64,000 nucleotides of DNA, taken from Leptidea sinapis (Eukaryota; Arthropoda; Insecta; Lepidoptera; Pieridae). Numbering within the stretch: the first letter of the stretch is position 1; each line of letters begins with the position of its first letter. Positions 55,398 through 64,000 of this stretch are shown in pieces. The notes beneath the pieces were generated by a model, which had not been told where the DNA came from, did no database searches, and saw nothing but the letters and a program-made list of their open reading frames with translations. A program made the position numbers and the translations under genes. The stretch covers positions 10,353,453-10,417,452 of the forward strand of contig NC_066290.1 in NCBI RefSeq assembly GCF_905404315.1. The letters run 5' to 3'.

Positions 55398-56353
55398 AGT
55401 AGAATAGAGTGAATGAATGAAGAAAGATTGATATCTTCTTAAAGATGTATATTTCGTATGTCTTAACAGGATTAGATACAATTATTATAGTTTCTTGTGT
55501 AGTTCAGGTGTCGTGTGCAAGTTGTTGAAGTAGAATAGAGTGAATGAATGAAGAAAGATTGATATCTTCTTATAGATGTATATTTCGTCTGTCTTAACAG
55601 GATTACAATTATAGTTTCTTGTGTAGTTCAGGTGTCGTGTGCAAGTTGTTGAAGTAGAATAGAGTGAATGAATGAAGAAAGATTGATATCTTCTTATAGA
55701 TGTATATTTCGTCTGTCTTAACAGGATTACAATTATAGTTTCTTGTGTAGTTCAGGTGTCGTGTGCAAGTTGTTGAAGTAGAATAGAGTGAATGAATGAA
55801 GAAAGATTGATATCTTCTTATAGATGTATATTTCGTCTGTCTTAACAGGATTACAATTATAGTTTCTTGTGTAGTTCAGGTGTCGTGTGCAAGTTGTTGA
55901 AGTAGAATAGAGTGAATGAATGAAGAAAGATTGATATCTTCTTAAAGATGTATATTTCGTATGTCTTAACAGGATTTGATACAATTATTATAGTTTCTTG
56001 TGTAGTTCAGGTGTCGTATGCAAGTTATTGAAGTAGAATAGAGTGAATGAATGAAGAAATATTGATATCTTCTTATAGATGTATATTTCGTATGTCTTAA
56101 CAGGATTACAATTATAGTTTCTTGTGTAGTTCAGGTGTCGTGTGCAAGTTGTTGAAGTAGAATAGAGTGAATGAATGAAGAAATATTGATATCTTTTTAA
56201 AGATGTATATTTCGTCTGTCTTAACAGGATTACAATTATAGTTTCTTGTGTAGTTCAGGTGTCGTGTGCAAGTTGTTGAAGTAGAATAGAGTGAATGAAT
56301 GAAGAAAGATTGATATCTTCTTAAAGATGTATATTTCGTATGTCTTAACAGGA

Positions 56354-57365
56354 TTAGATACAATAATTATAGTTTCTTGTGTAGTTCAGGTGTCGTGTGC
56401 AAGTTGTTGAAGTAGAATAGAGTGAATGAATGAAGAAAGATTGATTTTTATAGATGTATATTTCGTCTGTCTTAACAGGATTACAATTATAGTTTCTTGT
56501 GTAGTTCAGGTGTCGTGTGCAAGTTGTTGAAGTAGAATAGAGTGAATGAATGAAGAAAGATTGATATCTTCTTAAAGATGTATATTTCGTATGTCTTAAC
56601 AGGATAAGATACAATTATTATAGTTTCTTGTGTAGTTCAGGTGTCGTGTGCAAGTTGTTGAAGTAGAATAGAGTGAATGAATGAAGAAAGATTGATATCT
56701 TCTAATAGATGTATATTTCGTCTGTCTTAACAGGATTACAATTATAGTTTCTTGTGTAGTTCAGGTGTCGTGTGCAAGTTGTTGAAGTAGAACAGAGTGA
56801 ATGAATGAAGAAATATTGATATCTTTTTAAAGATGTATATTTCGTCTGTCTTAACAGGATTAGATACAATAATTATAGTTTCTTGTGTAGTTCAGGTGTC
56901 GTGTGCAAGTTGTTGAAGTAGAATAGAGTGAATGAATGAAGAAAGATTGATTTTTATAGATGTATATTTCGTCTGTCTTAACAGGATTACAATTATAGTT
57001 TCTTGTGTAGTTCAGGTGTCGTGTGCAAGTTGTTGAAGTAGAATAGAGTGAATGAATGAAGAAAGATTGATATCTTCTTAAAGATGTATATTTCGTATGT
57101 CTTAACAGGATTAGATACAATTATTATAGTTTCTTGTGTAGTTCAGGTGTCGTGTGCAAGTTGTTGAAGTAGAATAGAGTGAATGAATGAAGAAAGATTG
57201 ATATCTTCTAATAGATGTATATTTCGTCTGTCTTAACAGGATTACAATTATAGTTTCTTGTGTAGTTCAGGTGTCGTGTGCAAGTTGTTGAAGTAGAACA
57301 GAGTGAATGAATGAAGAAATATTGATATCTTTTTAAAGATGTATATTTCGTCTGTCTTAACAGGA
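56354..57365. repeat. Two copies of a 506-bp higher-order repeat
   Basis: A four-monomer block with an 8-bp deletion variant, an AACAGAGTG variant and a CTTCTAATAG variant occurs twice at an offset of 506 bp. Confidence 0.8.
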
Positions 57366-58665
57366 TTACAATTATAGTTTCTTGTGTAGTTCAGGTGTCG
57401 TGTGCAAGTTGTTGAAGTAGAATAGAGTGAATGAATGAAGAAATATTGATATCTTTTTAAAGATGTATATTTCGTCTGTCTTAACAGGATTACAATTATA
57501 GTTTCTTGTGTAGTTCAGGTGTCGTGTGCAAGTTGTTGAAGTAGAATAGAGTGAATGAATGAAGAAAGATTGATATCTTCTTATAGATGTATATTTCGTA
57601 TGTCTTAACAGGATTAGATACAATTATTATAGTTTCTTGTGTAGTTCAGGTGTCGTGTGCAAGTTGTTGAAGTAGAATAGAGTGAATGAATGAAGAAAGA
57701 TTGATATCTTGTTAAAGATGTATATTTCGTCTGTCTTAACAGGATTACAATTATAGTTTCTTGTGTAGTTCAGGTGTCGTGTGCAAGTTGTTGAAGTAGA
57801 ATAGAGTGAATGAATGAAGAAAGATTGATATCTTTTTAAAGATGTATATTTCGTCTGTCTTAACAGGATTACAATTACAGTTTCTTGCGTAGTTCAGGTG
57901 TCGTGTGCAAGTTGTTGAAGTAGAATAGAGTGAATGTATGAAGAAAGATTGATATCTTCTTAAAGATGTATATTTCGTCTGTCTTAACAGGATTACAATT
58001 ATAGTTTCTTGTGTAGTTCAGGTGTCGTGTGCAAGTTGTTGAAGTAGAATAGAGTGAATGAATGAAGAAAGATTGATATCTTTTTAAAGATGTATATTTC
58101 GTCTGTCTTAACAGGATTACAATTATAGTTTCTTGTGTAGTTCAGGTGTCGTGTGCAAGTTGTTGAAGTAGAATAGAGTGAATGAATGAAGAAAGATTGA
58201 TATCTTTTTAAAGATGTATATTCCGGCTGTCTTAACAGGATTACAATTATAGTTTCTTGTGTAGTTCAGGTGTCGTGTGTAAGTTGTTGAAGTAGAATAG
58301 AGTGAATGAATGAAGAAAGATTGATATCTTCTTAAAGATGTATATTTCGTATGTCTTAACAGGATTAGATACAATTAGCAAGTAGTTGAAGTAGAATAGA
58401 GTGAATGAATGAAGAAAGATTGATATCTTCTTAAAGATGTATATTTCGTCTGTCTTAACAGGATTACAATTATAGTTTCTTGTGTAGTTCAGGTGTCGTG
58501 TGCAAGTTGTTGAAGTAGAATAGAGTGAATGAATGAAGAAAGATTGATATCTTTTTAAAGATGTATATTTCGTCTGTCTTAACAGGATTAGATACAATTA
58601 TAGTTTCTTGTGTAGTTCAGGTGTCCTGTGCAAGTAGTTGAAGTAGAATAGAATGAATGAATGAA

Positions 58666-59699
58666 TAAATGTTGTATTTGACAGTTAGATGAAGGATGAA
58701 GTATGATTGACAGAGTAGGTAAACGAACTAATATTTGAGTTATTTGATGGGTTTAGGTGTATGGCTCGATATAATAATAAAATTTAATTTAATCCAGTCG
58801 ACGATAGGAAATTTGGAGTCGACAAATATAAATAATAAATTAAAATATCTGACTCAATTTTTTGGATGTGCGCGCCGAATAAATTAACATCTAAGGCCTA
58901 TTATAATGTGAAAGAATATTTGAATGATAAAGATAGTTGGGATTAATGTTTCTGAATTTATTCTTAATGAATATTGTTACACTCATTTGAATTTTGTTGT
59001 AACTTAGGTACTTCGTCCTGACTTCTACTAAATAACTTATTAAGTTTTACATTATATTGTCCCAATTTATTTCAGTAATTGTATCATTATACATTGTCTT
59101 AACGAGATTTATAACTTTATAGTTTATTAAACTTTAATAGGCGTTCTTTCTTTTTCATAGCCTCAAAATTGTGTAGCCATTCTCATGTTTAATGTTCAAA
59201 CATAAATCGCTGTACATTTCTGTTGTATTATCATATTTTATTAATAAATAATTTTGAAATGAATGAATGATTAAGTTTTACAATGAATAAAGATTTTTTT
59301 TAATTTGAATTTGATGGACAGCCAAATTCCACATCCTGTCGTTAGCTGGCCGACTAGGCCATTGATATCACACAATATCACATTCTTTAGCTTCTTAAAA
59401 CTTGGTGCCAGGACGACCTGTTGTAGTTAATAAATCATTGTATTTGTTGGATGCAATCACTAATTAATTACCAAGTTATATATATCTTAATTATTTTTAA
59501 TTGCCAAGTTTTTATTTTAAATTTTCCTTTGTTAATATTAATTTTCATAATGTGTTACATGTCTTATTATATTTAAATTTTCTTAATTTTATTTTAAAAC
59601 TATGAGTTAAGTTTCACAACTATATTTTTGTTCATAATTTTATTTTCATTCATAATTTAATCTTTTTTTTAAGATTTGATTTATTACGTTTACTTGAGT
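58666..59699. other. No gene recognised
   Basis: This is very AT-rich sequence right of the satellite, with a TGAATGAATGA remnant near 59256-59268. I see no exon. Confidence 0.45.
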
Positions 59700-59795
59700 A
59701 GTTATCCTCTCTCGCGTTCCGTGCGAGCTCTCTTTCCAACTGAGCCAACCGTTCGAGTGACGTATCGTTGATAAAATCTTGTATCACTTTAACAA
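59700..59795 (-). repeat. tRNA-derived SINE fragment
   Basis: The minus strand reads CGAACGGTTGGCTCAGTTGG, AAAGAGAGCTCGCACGGAAC and GCGAGAGAGG. There is an A box and an anticodon-like arm (CTCGC-ACGGAAC-GCGAG, 5-bp stem and 7-nt loop). The T arm is missing. Confidence 0.55.
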
Positions 59796-60146
59796 AACAC
59801 GACAAATATTATTATTATTACTATAATATATATTATTTATCTATACAATCATTTCCATCCGGTCTTTATTTCGCCACTTTCGGATTGTAACAAAACGTTG
59901 ATGCTATTTATGTCAAACAAAATAAATGAATTTCTGTTCAAACAATGGGTATTTAGCACCTGAGGCTAACACCAACATTAATCGCTTATGAGTCACAGCT
60001 TCGTTGCAACATGGCGTGAAAACATTCTGTAGTCTCATCATGAAATGTAAAAACATTCAAGAAAGATCGTGCATAACTATTTTCTTTGATTTTCGCGAGT
60101 ACTCATAAGTACATTGAGGAATTTGCTAGAAGCTGTGACCATTCAC

Positions 60147-60208
60147 AGCCACTTTTTGTAATCAGGCTGCAGTTTTCCTGATCCGATACGACTTAGGGAC
60201 TTTCGATA
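60147..60208 (+). mobile_element. LINE 3' fragment (family E), left half
   Basis: CACAGCCACTTTTTGTAATC, CGATACGACTTAGGGACTTT match 38080-38130. The sequence is interrupted by a family F LINE and continues at 60946. Confidence 0.65.
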
Positions 60209-60211
60209 TAT

Positions 60212-60945
60212 ATATATTTTTAATGGAATAGGAGGACAAACGAGCGTACGGGTCATCTGGTGTTAAGTGATCACCGCCGCCCACATTCTCTTGTAACACC
60301 AGAGGAATCACAATAGCGTTGCCGGCTTTTAAGGAAGGTGTACGCGCTTTTTTTGAAGGTACCCATGTCGTATCGTCCCGGAAACACCGCACAAGGAAGC
60401 TCATTCCACAGTTTCGTAGTACGAGGAAGAAAGCTCCTTGTAAACCGCACTGTGGAGGACCGCCACACATCCAGATGATGGGGATGATATCCTAACTTGT
60501 GGCGTGTCATTCGGCAGCAGGAATCAGGCTAAACAGCTCTTCGGAACACTCCCCGTGATAAATGCGGTAGAAGACACACAATGAAGCGACGTCTCTACGC
60601 AACGCCAAGTGATCCAGCAGTTCACAGAGTGCTAGTCCCCGACAATTCGAGCTGCTCTGCGTTGCACGCGGTCAAATGGATCCAGCTGATACTGGATACA
60701 CCCCAGGGTGCGCCAGACCAGAGATGACAGCAATACTCCATGTGAGGCCGGACCTGCGCTTTGTAGAGCGCTAGAATGTGGGCCGGCTTGAAGTATTGCC
60801 GTGCTCTATTTATGACGCCCAGTTTCTTTGAAGCCAGTTTGGCTTTGCCTTCCAGATGGCCACGCAATTGACAATCGCTCGAAATTTCGAAACCCAGTAT
60901 TCCGATACTAGGCGAGGCTTTAAGGGATATAAGACCATATGTACT
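60212..60945 (-). mobile_element. CR1/jockey-like LINE, 3' 0.73 kb (family F), longest copy
   Basis: On the minus strand, from 60945 downward, the polymerase C-terminal part reads SIGILGFEISSDCQLRGHLE, GKAKLASKKLGVINRARQYF, KPAHILALYKAQVRPHMEYC and CHLWSGAP. It then runs through frameshifts to KLGYHPHHLDVWRSSTVRFT, TTKLWNELPCAVFPGRYDMG and the terminal GRR. The 3' UTR with GTGATCACTTAACACCAGAT and the tail ATTCCATTAAAAAT follow. This links all shorter family F pieces in the window to one element. Frameshifts make it inactive. Confidence 0.85.
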
Positions 60946-61050
60946 CCCAAATTGAAGGCCGGCAACGCATCTCTTCACCCCTGGTGTTGCCTCACCATGA
61001 CGTGAGCCTATTGCCTGTTTGCCCTCTAAAATACATAAGAAACATTAAAA
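60946..61050 (+). mobile_element. LINE 3' fragment (family E), right half
   Basis: TTGAAGGCCGGCAACGCATC, TTGCCTCACCATGACGTGAG and CCTGTTTGCCCTCTAAAATA complete the fragment started at 60147 and match 38160-38187 plus 38453-38530. Confidence 0.65.
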
Positions 61051-61054
61051 TACT

Positions 61055-63670
61055 GCTGCCATTTATAAATACTGTAAGAATCATTTGTCTCGCACTATTA
61101 ACAAAACGAATTACTATTGATCGATTCAAATATTCACTTTCAACACAGAACTAATCAACTCGTCGACGATTGCCACTGGAACTTATGAAATTTTCGCGCG
61201 CTATTTACCATTGACAAATGAATTTACATAAACGGACTAAATTTATGTTAAATACGTCAAAAAAACTATATCCTTTCGTGTATTGGCAACAAAATAGCAA
61301 TTTGCATACGTAACTTTCTAGGAAAACAGTGAAATTGTAAATATTTAGCAGTTGAGTAAATGACAGTTGACACATAATTGACATGTCACGATAGTAAATT
61401 TTAAAAAATTGTCATAAGCTGTAGCCAAATAGGATGTGAATACTACATATTAAGAGGCGGGACTTCCTAAGTAAAGTTTAGTTTACTATGAAACGTGCAG
61501 TCATTTGATTTACGTTTGAAATAGTTATAATTGCAGGATCGGGATTGGCCACGAAGTATAATTCGCCTAAGTTTGAAAGCGAACAGTTGCTTTTATCGTA
61601 GCGGATTTCGGCTATCTCCGTTTTTTATAAGATTATAGCCGTCATCTGTCAATTTGTCAATGACTGCACATTTCATACAATCGAGTGAATCGCTTTTTTC
61701 TTAAAGATTTGCGCTAGGCTGGCTGTGGCGTCCACAGGGATTTTTGTCCATAATATATTGTGTTATAACCGATATGTTGTTTTCAAGAGTGATCAATGTT
61801 TATATACGGGTTAAATAGAAGAAGGCCTACACTAAACTGGTTGTGAATCTAAGAGAGAGATTATTATATGTGTGTGACAAACTTAATAATTTTGGATACA
61901 AATATTCTTCAGATTTCAAATTTGTTTCTCATCGAAAAATTTCCATTGTTTAGGTCAGAAATCTGGTCAGGCAAATCAATATTTACTGTTATATATGTTC
62001 AAACTTTAAAGATGATGGTCTGTGATGCTAGAAGCAAACTACCATAGATAGAGTATTACGAAACAGGAAAAGTGTCAAAGAGTTCACAGATATGTAGCCG
62101 AGGAACCTTAGGCTACAGATGTGCTGACGTTGTGGTTTATGCAATAATTAATTAATTATATTATTAATAACAAGTTTGCTTACGAGGAGCCCGGTCCAAC
62201 TTTATACAATCTATATATTATTTTTGGCTATTTAATAATTAGGCCGACCATATATTTATATTATTTTTATACTGTGAAAGCCTATATTTTCTAAGATCTC
62301 GAAGAACACTGACGAGTGATACATTAAGGAGAGTCTTAGCTTCTTTTTAATTATTTTTAGTTATTTTGACCAGAAATTATATGCGGCAGCGTAAATATAT
62401 AAAAGATGATAGCTATATGTAGCTACAACACAAAACTCTACATCCAGATATTATTGTCAAAACTTTTTGCATTGCCTCCAATGACAAATTTAAAGATATA
62501 TTCACGTCAAAAAAAGTATAAATTACAGGTAGAGCGATTCGGGTTCAGATTATAGTCACCCTTTTCATAGAACCCCAAATTAAACACCTGTTTTATTTTG
62601 TTTAAACTGCACTTGTTATAACCACTTATAACAAGTGTTTAAGTGATAATATTAGTAAATAAACATTTTAAACAACATTATATTAATATAAACGTATTAT
62701 ATACGTAGTTAAAAGAACTCTTTAGTAAGTAAATAACATAAATATATACCATAAGGTTACTTAGCTCAGAATTCATTTACAGAATTGGCATTATTTTAAT
62801 CTTTCCTCCAATTAATCCTCTATTACTTATATAAATGTCTATAAATAATTGTACATACTTACTTAACTGTAGTTTTGGCATTGATTCTAATTGATTGCCT
62901 ATAAATAGTTATCATGTATACTATAACATAATTGCATGTTCGAAGTCAATATTAAATTAAAATATGTTTTTAAAACGCGATTTCAAACTCTACGTAGAGT
63001 AATATAAAAATGATTATTCTTAAATTCTACAATATTATACAAAGAAGTATGCGTATAAATAACGAAATTATATTATAAATGTAGCCTCCATAAAAGTATT
63101 ACCTTAATCTTGTTGGTGTGAGAAAAGAAGCAGCGTAATAGAGCCTCCAACTCAAGGACTCTAGACCAAGAACTTGTCACTATTTCCTAATTCACGACCA
63201 CAGACAAAAATTTCAACTATATTTATCAATAACACTGTTACACAACACTTTAATCCACTTATTGCAATTTTTTGTAAAGTTTGGTTCACGATAAAACAGG
63301 TTTTATTTACGTGTTGAAATCAATCGACACACCTGTACCATACACAAGATTTACGCTAACTAAACGTGTCGAGGGAGGGAGACATCTGCTAGACAGAGAT
63401 AGATATTGATGACGTGGGAGGGAGGCCGACCGCTAAAGTTTATGAATGCGATGTAGGACGTTTTAATGTAACACATTTGGTATTCTACGTAAACATAATT
63501 TATTATTGTTAACGGTTTGGAATATCGTAACCATATGCATTTTTACATTTAATATTTAAATTTTTTCAGAGTTCATATTTCACGGTTACAACAGTTAATT
63601 TTAATGGTCGACTTTTAACTAAGTTTTTTTTTGGATGATGGAAAATTATTATTTATTTATTATAATTTTT
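61055..63670. other. No gene recognised
   Basis: This is a long AT-rich tract. Around 63340-63450 the sequence is less AT-rich (GTCGAGGGAGGGAGACATCT, GATGACGTGGGAGGGAGGCC) and might be promoter-proximal or a non-coding exon, but nothing decisive is visible. I see no repeat shared with the rest of the window. Confidence 0.4.
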
Positions 63671-63674
63671 TTCC

Positions 63675-63815
63675 GTAGGAGAACCAAAGTTATATAGCCC
63701 AAATGATTGCGAAATTAAAGTGGCATTAGGAAGGGCACATAATTCGACAGACAGGTTGCTGGTGGGACAGTAAAATCCTCAAATGGCGACCAAGTACCGA
63801 GCCCCCAACCCCGAA
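63675..63815 (+). mobile_element. RTE-type retrotransposon remnant
   Basis: AGCCCAAATGATTGCGAAAT, TAAAGTGGCATTAGGAAGGG and TCCTCAAATGGCGACCAAGT correspond to the I..IAKLKW.WAGHI and L.W.P sequence also present at 4150-4475. Frame is broken. Confidence 0.5.
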
Positions 63816-63818
63816 CAA

Positions 63819-63842
63819 AATAATAATAATAATAATAATCCT
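63819..63842 (+). repeat. (AAT)n microsatellite at a repeat junction
   Basis: AATAATAATAATAATAAT precedes CCTTTATTCAACTAATAATA. It may be the tail of a retroelement lying on the minus strand beyond it. Confidence 0.65.
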
Positions 63843-64000
63843 TTATTCAACTAATAATATGTGGTACAAAATGTTTTTTGTGTCCTACCCTCTGCGATAG
63901 GATACCCTCAGTTGCAGAGGCTAGGTCCGTCCGAAAGGCTATCCATTATTAAACATAATTAGCAAACTCATTAAAAAGAGGTATGTGTGTGTGCGTGTAT

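Larger units (their letters stand above)
52386..58665. repeat. 6.3-kb tandem satellite, 124/131-bp monomers
   Basis: Roughly 50 head-to-tail monomers run without interruption. A typical unit starts GATATCTTCTTAAAGATGTA, passes TGTCTTAACAGGATTACAAT and TTCAGGTGTCGTGTGCAAGT, and ends TGAATGAATGAAGAAAGATT (124 bp). A variant with GATTAGATACAATTATTATA in the middle is 7 bp longer (131 bp). Two units carry an 8-bp deletion (GATTGATTTTTATAGATG, about 56440 and 56946). Monomers are highly similar. Left and right edges fade within one unit. Repeated 83-codon minus-strand frames arise only because two adjacent monomers happen to lack stops. Confidence 0.95.

Noticed and set aside
53473..58597. Repeated 83-116 codon minus-strand reading frames (MYLILLRHTKYTS...) resembling a protein family
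   Set aside because: They lie entirely within the satellite. The 124-bp monomer is not a multiple of three, and the frames exist only because adjacent monomers lack stops. No promoter, splice sites or domain are seen.
52386..58665. CRISPR-like array
   Set aside because: There are no unique spacers. Whole 124-bp units are repeated in a eukaryotic context, i.e. satellite DNA.
60939..61154. Plus-strand 71-codon frame MYSQIEGRQRISSPLVLPHH
   Set aside because: Its first part is the family E LINE remnant (EGRQRIS...) and the rest is random AT-rich sequence.

Overview
The window looks like nuclear DNA of an insect, most probably a lepidopteran (butterfly or moth). This is inferred from visibly AT-rich sequence, long stretches without genes, and a dense mixture of repeat types I associate with Lepidoptera: Helitron ends of the form A|TC...CTAG|T, 3'-truncated CR1/jockey-like and RTE-like retrotransposon fragments, tRNA-derived SINEs and many terminal-inverted-repeat MITEs. 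I see no bacterial genes, rRNA or CRISPR array. No tRNA gene is convincing; the tRNA-like sequences look like SINEs.

Host coding content is small. On the minus strand, five short exons (8934-8837, 8254-8133, 3310-3227, 2166-2122 and 1339-1282) have good splice sites, and their phases join into one uninterrupted reading frame of about 134 codons. The product is Ser/Arg/Pro-rich and I do not recognise it. Both ends of the gene lie beyond these exons. The 4.8 kb intron between the second and third exons is packed with transposon remnants. A sixth, uncertain coding segment lies at 14068-13881.

Region by region: 1-9 kb holds the exon chain plus Helitron, RTE and CR1-like fragments and two long inverted-repeat elements. 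9-31 kb holds three MITEs (9178, 18917 and 30502), each flanked by a perfect 8-bp target duplication and each carrying the first codons of a THAP zinc finger, which points to the P-element superfamily. The same region has many copies of a ~310-bp 'CCAGTGGGAGGCTCC' repeat (family A, about 15 copies between 8.6 and 49.2 kb). 31-52 kb is a patchwork of family A, non-LTR 3' ends, nested MITEs, Helitrons and SINEs. 52.4-58.7 kb is one uninterrupted tandem satellite of 124/131-bp monomers (about 50 copies) with higher-order duplications of 1,254, 506 and 262 bp. 58.7-64 kb is mostly unassigned AT-rich DNA with a nested LINE at 60.1-61.05 kb and an RTE remnant near the right edge.

The most notable signals are the P-superfamily THAP MITEs with intact duplications, the near-identical higher-order satellite units, covarying terminal hairpins that separate two Helitron subfamilies, datable nested insertions (38.0-38.5 kb, 60.1-61.05 kb), a retrotransposon tail with an 11-bp duplication inside a zinc-finger-like sequence (38.75 kb), and the unnamed five-exon gene.
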